From Phycisphaerae bacterium (GTDB taxonomy: Bacteria > Planctomycetota > Phycisphaerae > Sedimentisphaerales > Anaerobacaceae), in the NCBI GenBank assembly GCA_016782865.1, contig JADHXR010000006.1, positions 16,464-80,463 of the forward strand: DNA of 64,000 nucleotides, given 5' to 3'. The notes below the pieces were generated by a model. That model was not told where the DNA came from, made no database searches, and worked only from the letters and a program-made list of their open reading frames with translations. A program made the position numbers and the translations under genes. Shown piece after piece: positions 27,085 through 35,534 of the stretch (the first letter of the stretch is position 1; every line of letters starts with the position of its first letter).

Positions 27085-27774
27085 ATGGAAACGGTCTTAA
27101 TAATTGAAGATGACGCGACGATGCTGCGGGGCCTCAAGGACAACTTCGAGTTCAAGGGCTACCGCGTGCTTACCGCCGCCGACGGCGAGGAAGGACTAAA
27201 TGCTGCTCTCGGTGAGAAGCCTGACCTGATCGTTCTCGATATTATGCTGCCCAAGATAAACGGCTACGAAGTATGCAGACTGATCCGCGAGGAAGATCTT
27301 GATATGCCCATAATAATGCTGACCGCCAAAGGCGAGGAATCGGACATCGTGCTGGGTCTGAACCTCGGCGCCGATGATTATGTCACCAAGCCTTTCAGCA
27401 TCAAGGAGCTTCTCGCCCGCACCACGGCGTTCCTGCGCCGAAGCCAGCAAACCGACGAGAACAGCTATGAGTTCGGCGATTATCGCCTGGACATCCCCGC
27501 CAGGAAGCTCACCCAAAAGGGCGATGAAATCAAGCTCTCGCCCAAAGAGTTCAGACTGATGGAACTGTTCCTCAAGAAGCCGAACAGGGCGCTGACCCGC
27601 GATGAGATACTAAACGCCGTCTGGGGCTACGATTGCTACGTCGGCCCCCGCAGCATAGACCGTTTCGTCACCACGCTGCGAAACAAGATAGAACCCGACC
27701 CCCACAACCCAACCTTCATCCACACAATAAGAGAAATCGGCTACAAATTCGAACCGCCTGAGCAGATTGCTTGA
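27085..27774 (+). CDS. OmpR/PhoB family response regulator
   Basis: A 229-residue regulator. The receiver domain has the acidic pair in IIEDDATML, phospho-acceptor Asp52 in LIVLDIMLP, and Lys102 in DDYVTKPFS. The C-terminal winged helix (about 130-225) has KLSPKEFRLMELFLKKPNRALTRDEIL and RSIDRFVTTLRNKIEPDP, ending at IREIGYKFEP. It is the cognate partner of the kinase immediately upstream. Confidence 0.95.
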   Translation: METVLIIEDDATMLRGLKDNFEFKGYRVLTAADGEEGLNAALGEKPDLIVLDIMLPKINGYEVCRLIREEDLDMPIIMLTAKGEESDIVLGLNLGADDYVTKPFSIKELLARTTAFLRRSQQTDENSYEFGDYRLDIPARKLTQKGDEIKLSPKEFRLMELFLKKPNRALTRDEILNAVWGYDCYVGPRSIDRFVTTLRNKIEPDPHNPTFIHTIREIGYKFEPPEQIA

Positions 27775-28108
27775 CTATAATGGGCCAGCAACGAGACGTC
27801 CCCAAGCTGCGTTTGATAATTCCACGAACCTTGTTGAATAATGGTCGTGATATATGATGTAACATGAGTAATCGTAGATTCTCTGGCCCTTTTAATCTCT
27901 CATCGGATCCTACGCAGACGAATGGAGCTACGCAAGAAAAGAATCAAGATAGAGGCCAGGTGAGTTTGGCGTTGACTTTCATAGGATTCTGCGGTAACAT
28001 TAGGGTGTTGTTAATAAACTGAATTGAGTTTGAGGAGGAGTTGTCACGTATCGGCGCTGTACCTCCGGCTGTACATCATTTTATTAGGTATTTGGAAAGG
28101 GGTGTCAA
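27775..28108. other. 334-base intergenic region
   Basis: No gene. It ends with GGAAAGGGGTGTCAA before the ATG of the next gene, so the promoter and leader of that gene must lie here. I see no operator repeat or terminator that I would call with confidence. Confidence 0.5.
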
Positions 28109-30151
28109 ATGAGTAATCTCAAGTATTCTGTTGTGGCATTTTTACTAGTGTGTGTGTGCTCCAGTACATCAGCGGAAGTCCTGTATTTTGAAGATTTCGA
28201 GTCCTTTGATGCGGGGACCGATCTTCATGGCCAAGCTGGCTGGGAAGGTTGGTATGATGCTGCTGGTTCTGCAGCGCCCGTATCCGACAAGTATGCCTTT
28301 AGTGGTACAAAGTCGATTGAGGTTGTTAGCAGTGCGGATGTTGTTCAGGTCCTCGATATTACCGAGGGCAAATGGGTACTCACCGCCATGCAGTACATTC
28401 CATCGGGGACGAGCGGTGTAAGCCGATTCCATATGCAGAATCAGTACCAGAATGGTGCTATCGGTAGATCCGTACAATGGTCCTTCTCGTTGAGTGACGG
28501 CGTTGTAGGGGAGGATTATGATGCCGGTGCATCAGCGAGTATTATCTACGACGAGTGGATTGAGCTGAAATTAATCATCGATCTGGACAACGATCTCCTG
28601 GAGCAGTACTACAATGGCGAGCTGTTTTCCTCACGTGCGTGGGTGTTCAGCGGGAGTTCACAGATACAGAGCATCGACCTGTATGGCAACGGTGCGTCTT
28701 CGGTTTATTATGACGACATAAAGATAGCAGCCCCGCTCGTAGCCTACGGCCCCGAACCGGCCGACGGCGCTCTTCATGCCGCTACGTGGGCAAACATCAA
28801 GTGGCAGCCGGGCAGCCAGGCGGTTTCGCACGATGTGTACCTCAGCACCAGTTTCGACGAAGTCAATGACCGCCTCGCCGAGGCGTTCGGCGGCAACCAG
28901 GCTGGGACATCTATGGTGGTGGGTTTTGCGGGTTTTGCCTTTCCCGACGGTCTCGTTCCGGGCACGACTTACTACTGGCGAATCGACGAGGTCAACGATG
29001 CCGATCCGAACAGTCCGTGGAAAGGCGACCTCTGGAGCTTCTCGGTTCCGCCCAGGACGGCCTACTTCCCCGATCCACCTGATGGCGCCGAGTTTGTGGA
29101 GCCGGATACAGCCTTTAGCTGGGCCGGCGGTTTCGGCGCCATGTTGCACACAGTCTACATCGGCAACAACTTCGAAGACGTCAACAACGCCGGCGGAGGA
29201 GCCCTGCTGGGTGTTAAAACCTATACCCCCACACTCGAACCGGAGAAAGTCTACTACTGGCGCGTCGATGAGTTTGACTCTGCCGCCACTTACAAGGGTG
29301 ACATCTGGAGCTTCACAACTCTGGGCGCCGTGGGCAATCCACGGCCGGCTAACGGCGCGGCGGATGTTCCGATGACGGCCACTCTTGGCTGGACGCCCGC
29401 GGATAACGCTGCTTCGCACGAGTTGTATTTTGGCACAGATAGCGACGCTGTGAACAACGCAACCACAGTCTCACCTGAGTACATAGGCGCCAAGGCGCTT
29501 GGCTCGGAGAGCTACGATCCCGGCACACTTGTCCTGAACACGACCTATCACTGGCGTGTGGATGCGGTTTATCCTGCTGAGACGGTGAAGGGACTGCTAT
29601 GGAGCTTCACCGCGGCCGATTTCCTCTTGGTGGACGATTTTGAATCCTACAACGACGTCGATCCGCCCGATCCGAACAGCAACAGGATATTCGACAAATG
29701 GGTGGATGGCTTCGGAACCACTACAAACGGCGCTCTCGTTGGCAATGAGCTGCCTCCCTATGCCAGCCAGGCCGTTGTTCGCGGCGGAGCCCAGGCGATG
29801 CCGTATTTCTACGACAACAATCTCAAGACGTCTGAGGCAACTCTGACTCTGGTTTACCCGAAAGACTGGACTGAGCAAGGCGTTGCGCGATTGTCACTGT
29901 GGTTCAGGGGTGATTCGGCCAATGCCGCCGAGCGCATGTTTGTCGCTCTCAACGGCAACGCCGTAGTCTATCATGACGATCCGAGTGCAACTCAAATAGG
30001 CGCGTGGACCGAGTGGGTAATTGATCTTGTAGCGTTTGGCGTAGACCTTGCCAATATCAGTACCATCACCATTGGCTTTGGAACGAAGAATAGCCCGGCT
30101 GCCGGCGGCACAGGTACGATGTACTTCGACGACATTCGCCTGGTTCGGTAA
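28109..30151 (+). CDS. Secreted fibronectin-like repeat protein, paralogue of the gene at 14250
   Basis: A 680-residue exported protein with signal peptide KYSVVAFLLVCVCSSTSA. The N-terminal 200 residues are a LamG/concanavalin-like sandwich (LYFEDFESFDAGTDLHGQAGWEGWYDAAG, EWIELKLIIDLDNDLLEQYYNGELF). Three fibronectin-like repeats and the C-terminal module follow (LLVDDFESYNDVDPPDPNSNRIFD through GTGTMYFDDIRLVR), which are very close to the protein at 14250-16409. The two differ only in the N-terminal binding module. Ligand unknown; a surface polysaccharide is a reasonable guess. Confidence 0.8.
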   Translation: MSNLKYSVVAFLLVCVCSSTSAEVLYFEDFESFDAGTDLHGQAGWEGWYDAAGSAAPVSDKYAFSGTKSIEVVSSADVVQVLDITEGKWVLTAMQYIPSGTSGVSRFHMQNQYQNGAIGRSVQWSFSLSDGVVGEDYDAGASASIIYDEWIELKLIIDLDNDLLEQYYNGELFSSRAWVFSGSSQIQSIDLYGNGASSVYYDDIKIAAPLVAYGPEPADGALHAATWANIKWQPGSQAVSHDVYLSTSFDEVNDRLAEAFGGNQAGTSMVVGFAGFAFPDGLVPGTTYYWRIDEVNDADPNSPWKGDLWSFSVPPRTAYFPDPPDGAEFVEPDTAFSWAGGFGAMLHTVYIGNNFEDVNNAGGGALLGVKTYTPTLEPEKVYYWRVDEFDSAATYKGDIWSFTTLGAVGNPRPANGAADVPMTATLGWTPADNAASHELYFGTDSDAVNNATTVSPEYIGAKALGSESYDPGTLVLNTTYHWRVDAVYPAETVKGLLWSFTAADFLLVDDFESYNDVDPPDPNSNRIFDKWVDGFGTTTNGALVGNELPPYASQAVVRGGAQAMPYFYDNNLKTSEATLTLVYPKDWTEQGVARLSLWFRGDSANAAERMFVALNGNAVVYHDDPSATQIGAWTEWVIDLVAFGVDLANISTITIGFGTKNSPAAGGTGTMYFDDIRLVR

Positions 30152-30214
30152 GTTGTTTGAAAACCGATTGAAGTAGCAGGTAATTGCGCTGCTGATACGA
30201 CATGTTTATGAGCT

Positions 30215-30258
30215 CGGGGCCTGTACCGATTCACTCGGTATAGGCCCCGGTTGTTTTT
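30215..30258 (+). terminator. Rho-independent terminator, duplicated with its gene
   Basis: The stem CGGGGCCTGTACC / GGTATAGGCCCCG has one GU pair, and the hairpin is followed by GTTGTTTTT. It is almost the same hairpin, loop and tail as after the paralogous gene on the other strand (14139-14184). Confidence 0.8.
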
Positions 30259-30294
30259 GCGGGCCGCTTTGGCCTTCGTCGGGATGGGTTGAGA

Positions 30295-30338
30295 CAAAAA
30301 GGCCCCTGCTGGAAGGAGGATATGAGAACAGCAGGGGC
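30295..30338 (-). terminator. Terminator-like hairpin on the reverse strand
   Basis: A perfect 10 bp stem, GCCCCTGCTG / CAGCAGGGGC, is followed on the reverse strand by CTTTTTG. No reverse-strand gene clearly ends here. On the forward strand the loop contains GGAAGGAGGATATG, a ribosome-binding site plus start codon. Confidence 0.5.
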
Positions 30339-30609
30339 ACATGACAGCGGGAAGCTTCCGTGCTTACCCGGCCGAATGCATAATAGCACATGGGGCGTGT
30401 TCGTGTCTACTGTGGCAAATGCGTATTTTTGGATGAACGGCCCTGGCGGGACTGTTTCTGGAGCGTTGTATGCCAAGATCGCCCTCGGGAGCACACGGAC
30501 AGCTCCTGTCACATTCTGTTGGAGTTGGCAGACTCGCAATGAAAGATTGTTGGAAAAAGCCGGCCGATGTGGTATGATTAATGGAGCAAGAAGGTTGGAA
30601 AATGTTTAG
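30322..30609 (+). CDS. Hypothetical 95-residue ORF starting inside a hairpin
   Basis: ATG 30322 is preceded by GGAAGGAGGAT, a very good ribosome-binding site, and both lie in the loop of a 10 bp GC-rich hairpin. The translated protein (including VANAYFWMNGPGGTVSGALYAKIALG) matches nothing I recognise and has unremarkable composition. The hairpin could gate translation, or the ORF could be chance. Confidence 0.25.
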   Translation: MRTAGAHDSGKLPCLPGRMHNSTWGVFVSTVANAYFWMNGPGGTVSGALYAKIALGSTRTAPVTFCWSWQTRNERLLEKAGRCGMINGARRLENV

Positions 30610-30676
30610 GTCGCAGATGAGGACAACTAATCTTCGCAGCTTTTTTGCTTGGCAGCTCTATCTAATAGGAGTCGTG

Positions 30677-30838
30677 ATGGAAAGAAAACCAAGGACTTCG
30701 CCTGAGGGCAGGAAATGCAAGTTTCCGAACTGCAAGCGTCCCTTGAGTATCTACAACCATTCGGCTTATTGTCGTATTCATTGGGATCAGGTGTCTCGGA
30801 AGAAAGTGGGGAAGACTCCATACCGTCATCTTGCATGA
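30677..30838 (+). CDS. Small zinc-finger protein
   Basis: A 53-residue basic protein starting at ATG 30677, with AGGAG upstream. CKFPNCKRPLSIYNHSAYCRIH gives C-x4-C and C-x2-H ligand pairs with the LS-x-YN signature seen in small uncharacterised bacterial zinc fingers. It could bind nucleic acid; function unknown. The in-frame ATG at 30581 is not needed. Confidence 0.6.
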   Translation: MERKPRTSPEGRKCKFPNCKRPLSIYNHSAYCRIHWDQVSRKKVGKTPYRHLA

Positions 30839-30968
30839 ACTGACACTCCCAGTGAAGTCACCACCACCCGAGACGAGCCCATTCCTCAAATAGCCTGTCA
30901 TGAGGTGCAGGGACTCGTAGGCATACGCCTACTGAAATCCGGACCGGATGCCGGTTCAGGAAGGTTCT

Positions 30969-31352
30969 CTATTCTTTGTCACCGACAAGCGGCCAAACAT
31001 CGTTTATTTGAAGGAACACGAGATACTTGTTCGAGTCATCGTCAGCGGCACATATCTCCGGTTGTCTCCTTCTGAACTCTTCGATTAGGGACGTGTTGGT
31101 TTCCTCGCGGGTTTTGGTCAGATACAACCTCTTGCCGACATATCCTTCGCCTTGCTCGACGAACATATACGCCGCATTCGGGTTGGATTTAAGATTCTGG
31201 TGGCTCAGACGCTCCCGCATGACAAAAGCGATTGTAATCTCATCAATGACGTGAGGTCTGGCATAAATGGCAAGATCAACCATTCCGTCGGAATCAGCCG
31301 TAGCCAGGATGCCGAGACCTTGCACATTGTCAAAATAATCCGATAAGCTCAT
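30969..31352 (-). CDS. Pyridoxamine 5'-phosphate oxidase-like FMN-binding split-barrel protein
   Basis: A 127-residue protein with the split-barrel pattern: LGILATADSDGMVDLAIYARPHVI, TIAFVMRERLSHQNLKSNPNAAYMFVE and GKRLYLTKTREET. TAAGGAGTGATTACAG precedes the ATG. Such proteins bind FMN or related cofactors and reduce small molecules; the specific substrate is not visible. It is driven from copy B of the 123 bp promoter repeat. Confidence 0.8.
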   Translation of the reverse strand: MSLSDYFDNVQGLGILATADSDGMVDLAIYARPHVIDEITIAFVMRERLSHQNLKSNPNAAYMFVEQGEGYVGKRLYLTKTREETNTSLIEEFRRRQPEICAADDDSNKYLVFLQINDVWPLVGDKE

Positions 31353-31370
31353 CTGTAATCACTCCTTAAC

Positions 31371-31493
31371 CAGGATTTCCCACATACACTTCACTGAACC
31401 ACTCCTGCAAACTTCAAGTCTCGTAATACCGTAATTTGACCTCAATTTCAAGATAATTCCAGCAGATTCAGCATACCGTCCCGGAAGAGCCGA
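31371..31493 (-). promoter_or_regulatory. Copy B of the 123 bp promoter/leader repeat
   Basis: Gap-free match to 16580-16702. On the reverse strand, TTGAAA (31446-31451), 17 bases and TATTAC (31423-31428) lie 71 bases before the start of the split-barrel gene. The conserved part extends well beyond the promoter boxes on both sides, so either a transcription-factor site or a recent duplication is possible. Confidence 0.55.
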
Positions 31494-31799
31494 TTCAAAG
31501 CGCGATCTCTGAAAACAAGGCCCACGCCTTTGGGCTTGCCACCCTGCTTTGGACCGACCTTTCGCAAGTCAAGGGCCGGGCATTTCGCGTTTTCGGGGTG
31601 AGAGGGGCCAGACTTTTATCTGTCTGATAAAATCATAGCTAATTTTCAAGACAACGCCATAATTTTGCATCTCCCACCCCGTTTCTTATAGTTTGACAAT
31701 ACGGTCATGGCTTGAAGTATCAAGAAGATGACCTGAGTAGAGTATGAAGGTTTGTGTCGTTTCGGGACATTTCTAATTTTGGACATAGGAGATAGGACA

Positions 31800-32036
31800 A
31801 TGCATTATTTCGAAGAAATCAAGAAATGGATTGGTGAGCTTACTGAAATCTCTTTGTTGTTAATTGCCTTCGGGATTGTTGTTCAGATTCTGTTTGGCAG
31901 CGTAGTTCCCTTTTTTGGCGGGATCACCACTAATCTGATGGGATTGCTTAATACATTGGGCGAGAACGGAATCGTTGGCCTGATCGCTTTGGGCATTATT
32001 CTTTACCTGTTTCAGAGAAGGAAAGCGACTGCTTAG
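31800..32036 (+). CDS. Small membrane protein, two transmembrane helices
   Basis: A 78-residue protein with ATAGGAGATAGGAC before ATG 31800. Two hydrophobic segments (ISLLLIAFGIVVQILFGSVVPFF and GIVGLIALGIILYLF) are joined by a short loop, and the C-terminus is basic (QRRKATA). No family recognised. The preceding 300 bases contain TTGACA near 31694 and the motif ATGGCTTGAAGTATC. Confidence 0.6.
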   Translation: MHYFEEIKKWIGELTEISLLLIAFGIVVQILFGSVVPFFGGITTNLMGLLNTLGENGIVGLIALGIILYLFQRRKATA

Positions 32037-32306
32037 AAGCACACGTGTCTCCCAACATCAAGAGCAACACAGACTAACGCCTTTGGTTTTAGGGGGGCGC
32101 GGTACAGCATCAGTTGGTTGACGCGTCAACAAACCGAACATTGACAGCCGCGTGCAATTGTACTATCATGGAATGATACGTATGGGGGCCGCCCGAAGAA
32201 CCTCATCGCTTCGCGGTGCTGATTTGATCCGAAAGAGTTAAATGTGTAATCGATGGCCGCGATGGTATGGCACAAAGGGAAAGGCTGAAAAAGTCTCAGA
32301 CAACTG

Positions 32307-32945
32307 ATGACGGATTCAACGATGACAGAGCAGAATGCACCCAAGGAACTTGACTTGTCTTGTGACGCAGCATGGCCTCGGATGACCAAGGAACAGATTA
32401 ATGCACGTCCGATTAGGAAATATCAGGGACGTATCCATTTGATTCAAAGATCCGAACAAGTCGAGCAGGCGGTCAGGCAGTTGGAAAAGGAGAAGGTCCT
32501 GGGATTTGACACGGAAACACGGCCCACGTTTCGAGTGGGGCAGAGCTATCTGCCTGCGGTCCTGCAATTAGCCGGTGAGCAAGCGGTCTACATTTTTCAA
32601 TTGCGACATTGCAGTTTGTCCAAGGCCTTACGTCGACTGCTGGCCAATCCAAAGATCATTAAGGCGGGCGTTGCTTTGGATAATGATGTGCAGGAATTGA
32701 ATAAGTTGGCCCCGTTCAAACCCGCAGGATTTGTGGATGTGGGAAAACTTGCCAAGCAGGCAGGTTGTATGAATCACGGTCTTCGTGGGCTGGCCACGCT
32801 GTTGCTGGAATTCCGGGTGTCAAAGAAGTCCCAAACTTCAAACTGGGCCAAAAGAGCATTGACCCGTGCACAGATCGAATATGCCGCAACGGACGCCTGG
32901 GTGGGGCGAGAGCTATATCACAAGCTGCAACAACTGTTGCCCTGA
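32307..32945 (+). CDS. 3'-5' exonuclease, DEDD (RNase D-like) family
   Basis: A 212-residue single-domain nuclease. Exo I motif LGFDTETRP (Asp-x-Glu), Exo II around KAGVALDNDVQELN, and Exo III IEYAATDAWVGREL with the Tyr-x3-Asp spacing of DEDDy enzymes are all present. It lacks the HRDC domains of full RNase D. Substrate could be DNA or RNA. It ends about 150 bases before the 3' end of tmRNA, which lies on the other strand. Confidence 0.88.
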   Translation: MTDSTMTEQNAPKELDLSCDAAWPRMTKEQINARPIRKYQGRIHLIQRSEQVEQAVRQLEKEKVLGFDTETRPTFRVGQSYLPAVLQLAGEQAVYIFQLRHCSLSKALRRLLANPKIIKAGVALDNDVQELNKLAPFKPAGFVDVGKLAKQAGCMNHGLRGLATLLLEFRVSKKSQTSNWAKRALTRAQIEYAATDAWVGRELYHKLQQLLP

Positions 32946-33101
32946 TCACTACAACAGGGCCAGATCTACACGACCGTCCATGTCGCTTCGCTTGGGTGTC
33001 GTCAGTACGCTGTTTGGATTTGTCTGATCCTGAGTTGTGACATTAACCATCCCAATATCTGTCCAAATGTAGTTAAGTTATTGCCAGACGATTCGGCACA
33101 A

Positions 33102-33454
33102 TGGAGGCGGGGGGATTCGAACCCCCGTCCCGAGATGCTTCAAGGCAAGCGTCTACATGCATAGTCACTTGATTGTTTTTTCGCCTTACCAAACACCAAG
33201 CGACAGGCACTTAGCTCGGCTATTTCGGTGAGTTGTCGCCTCGCCGGCCCGAAAAACCGGTTCGGCCAGCCTGCTGTTTGACGCCCTTACCTAACCCACA
33301 GGCAAAGCCAGGCAGGACGGGCCGCTAATTTAAGCAGCCATGCGCAACTGTGAGTTGCCAATTAAAAATTAGTTGTCGGATGATTAGCCAGGCCAACCGA
33401 CATCCTGGGCATGCAACTTATCTCTCCGACATCCGGTCGAAGCCATTCGCCCCC
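33102..33454 (-). ncRNA. ssrA: Transfer-messenger RNA (tmRNA)
   Basis: On the reverse strand the 3' end has the T-arm GGGGGTTCGAATCCCCC and the acceptor half CGCCTCC-A, which pairs with the 5' end GGGGGCG (one GU pair). CCA is not encoded. The tag frame, read on the reverse strand from 33359 to 33330, is probably GNSQLRMAA followed by TAA, with the typical AA ending; the resume codon assignment (GGC) is inferred. The RNA rescues stalled ribosomes together with SmpB. Total length of about 353 nt is normal. Confidence 0.92.
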
Positions 33455-33485
33455 GTATTAACTTGTCAAATCTGCCACTTTGAGC

Positions 33486-33514
33486 ATTATAGAACATAAT
33501 ACGTTGAACCGCAA
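33486..33514 (-). promoter_or_regulatory. Promoter of tmRNA
   Basis: On the reverse strand, TTGCGG (33509-33514), a 17-base spacer and a perfect TATAAT (33486-33491) lie about 30 bases before the mature 5' end, so the primary transcript has a short leader that would be removed. Confidence 0.6.
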
Positions 33515-33633
33515 CAGAAGTTTGCTCTTTGTTGCTCAATTGAAACGATTGTGGCCGGGAGGCTGTGAACCGCCGGATTCGGTTGACATCGCGGCGGTGT
33601 TGGATTATCCTCAGGCAATTGAAGAGGAAAACC

Positions 33634-34152
33634 GTGAAGAAACAACTGACTTTGTGTGTTAATGTCAATGCCGTGATCTTTATCTTTCTCTCGGCGTATG
33701 TTTTGCTCGTCCCTGCGGGCATGCTGATTCGCGATCTGCGGGATCCGGCGCTTTACAGTCACAGTACTCCGCGCTGTACGTTTCGCTGGCACAAGGCACT
33801 CTCGCCCAAGTACGAGAAATGGGCCCGGCGGCGTGTGGAAGCCGGGGCTGCGAAGAAGCTGACAACCGGGGACATATCCGGCACCGAGTGGCCGGTATTC
33901 GGCTCGGTGTTCTACCTGTGGGCGACCGAGTCGCTGCAGGAGGCATTCGACGAGGACCTAAGCTCGGCGTCTTCGGCGCCGAGGGACTACGCACGCGGGG
34001 CGATCGAGGCGGCCGCAGCTCTGGTTGCCGATCCTAATCATGCCAGTTGGGTCAGGGATCATTGGGGCGAGACCTATCTCGAAAAAGAGAATCTGTTCGC
34101 CAGGATGCAGCCGCGGGCAGTTGATACCAAAGCCGCCGGGCCGCACAGCTAA
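33634..34152 (+). CDS. Hypothetical protein with one N-terminal membrane helix, possibly truncated
   Basis: I choose GTG 33634 (AGAGGAAA upstream); the open frame continues back to an ATG at 33565 with basic residues. Residues 8-28 are a membrane helix (VNVNAVIFIFLSAYVLLVPAG). The rest is soluble: LRDPALYSHSTPRCTFRWHKALSPKYEKWARRRV, SGTEWPVFGSVFYLWATESLQEAF, ADPNHASWVRDHWGETYLEKENLFARM. The highly ordered sequence stops abruptly after ENLFARMQ with an Ala/Lys-rich tail, so it may be the N-terminal part of a longer membrane protein. The stop overlaps the stop of the convergent oxidoreductase gene. Confidence 0.55.
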   Translation: MKKQLTLCVNVNAVIFIFLSAYVLLVPAGMLIRDLRDPALYSHSTPRCTFRWHKALSPKYEKWARRRVEAGAAKKLTTGDISGTEWPVFGSVFYLWATESLQEAFDEDLSSASSAPRDYARGAIEAAAALVADPNHASWVRDHWGETYLEKENLFARMQPRAVDTKAAGPHS

Positions 34153-35471
34153 ACCTCCGGATAGACCCAGGGTTTTCGATATTCGCGGCGGAGCAATTGG
34201 TTTGCCGCGGCGTCACCTACTATCACTTCTCTTTCGGCGTCCCATTCGACGCTGCGGCCGATCTTTAGCGACAGCATGCCCAGCAGGCTCATGGTCGTCG
34301 AGCGGTGGATCAGCTCGATATCGCAAACGGGCCGCGTGCGCATCTTGATGGCTTTGAGCAGGTCCACCCACAATTCCAGGATGTTCTGATCGTCCGGCTT
34401 GTTCAACCTCGGTTCCTCGTGGATGACCTTCTGTCCCCTGCCGGTCGGATAGAAATTCCAGCCGTCATGCCAGGCCATGTGGAAGGTGCCCTTGGTGCCG
34501 TAGAAGTAGCAGCCGACGTTTTCGCCCTTCTCTGCGTTGTTGGCCCCGAACTTGCGATGCTCCCAGACCGCGGTGAAATCGTCGAACTTGAAGCTAACGA
34601 CCTGGTGATCGGGAGCGTCGGTTGTCTGCCCTCTGGCGTCATTGACCGGCGGACCTGAGATGGCGCGACCGCCCGTTGAGAAGACGCACCTGGGGTATGC
34701 CTCTCTGGCCCACCAGAGGATTTGATCCATCCAGTGTATGCCCCAGTCACCCAGTGTGCCGTTGCCGTAGTCGAGGAATTGGCGGAAACCCTTGGGATGG
34801 ATCTTCGTGTTGAACGGACGCTTCGGCCCGGGCCCGCACCACATGTCCCAGTCCAGCCCCTGTGGCGGCTCCTGATTCTGCCTGGGGCTCTCCGGCCCGC
34901 CTCCGGAATGCACGAACGCGCGGACCATGCCGATCTTGCCGGCCCCGCCTTCCCAGAGAAACTTCATGCCCGAAACATTGTGCGGCGATATCCGCCGGTG
35001 CGTACCGACCTGAACGACCCGCCCGGCTGCACGAGCGGCGTTGACCATCGCCCGGCCTTCCTTGATCGTGTGGCATATCGGTTTTTCCACGTAAACGTGC
35101 GCGCCGGCCTTGACCGCCGCGATAGTGATCAGCGGATGCCAGTGATCGGGCGTACCCACGATAGCAATGTCCGGCTTCTCGGCGTCCAGAAGCTCTCGAT
35201 AGTCCTTGTACTTCTTGGGCTTGTCGCCGCTAAGCTTCTCGATTTCCGCCGCGGCGGGATTCAATTGATTAGTATCGACATCGCACATGGCGACTATCCT
35301 GCACTCGCCCGATTGCAGAGCCGCCCGGGCGATGTTCATGCCCCACCAGCCGCTGCCGATGAGGGCCGTGCGGTACTTCCTGCCGCTGTCGGCTCGGATG
35401 ATATTAGGGGCCGCCAGCGCCAGGCCCGACGCCATCGAGTGTTTGAGGAAGGTGCGACGATCTATTGCCAT
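34149..35471 (-). CDS. Gfo/Idh/MocA family oxidoreductase, Tat-exported
   Basis: A 440-residue NAD(P)-dependent sugar/cyclitol oxidoreductase type. The twin-arginine signal is MAIDRRTFLKHSMASGLALAAP. The Rossmann start is TALIGSGWWGMNIARAA, with MCDVDTNQL as the acidic end of the second strand and YVEKPICHT as the catalytic EKP motif; HWHP-type GTPDHWHPL is also present. Proteins of this type are abundant in Planctomycetes and act on secreted or periplasmic sugars. Substrate unknown. A second member is at 39874. Confidence 0.9.
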   Translation of the reverse strand: MAIDRRTFLKHSMASGLALAAPNIIRADSGRKYRTALIGSGWWGMNIARAALQSGECRIVAMCDVDTNQLNPAAAEIEKLSGDKPKKYKDYRELLDAEKPDIAIVGTPDHWHPLITIAAVKAGAHVYVEKPICHTIKEGRAMVNAARAAGRVVQVGTHRRISPHNVSGMKFLWEGGAGKIGMVRAFVHSGGGPESPRQNQEPPQGLDWDMWCGPGPKRPFNTKIHPKGFRQFLDYGNGTLGDWGIHWMDQILWWAREAYPRCVFSTGGRAISGPPVNDARGQTTDAPDHQVVSFKFDDFTAVWEHRKFGANNAEKGENVGCYFYGTKGTFHMAWHDGWNFYPTGRGQKVIHEEPRLNKPDDQNILELWVDLLKAIKMRTRPVCDIELIHRSTTMSLLGMLSLKIGRSVEWDAEREVIVGDAAANQLLRREYRKPWVYPEV

Positions 35472-35534
35472 GGTAAGATTCCTTTAGCCGATACTTAGTC
35501 ACTATTTTGACTTAGTGTACCAGGAAATTGACCG

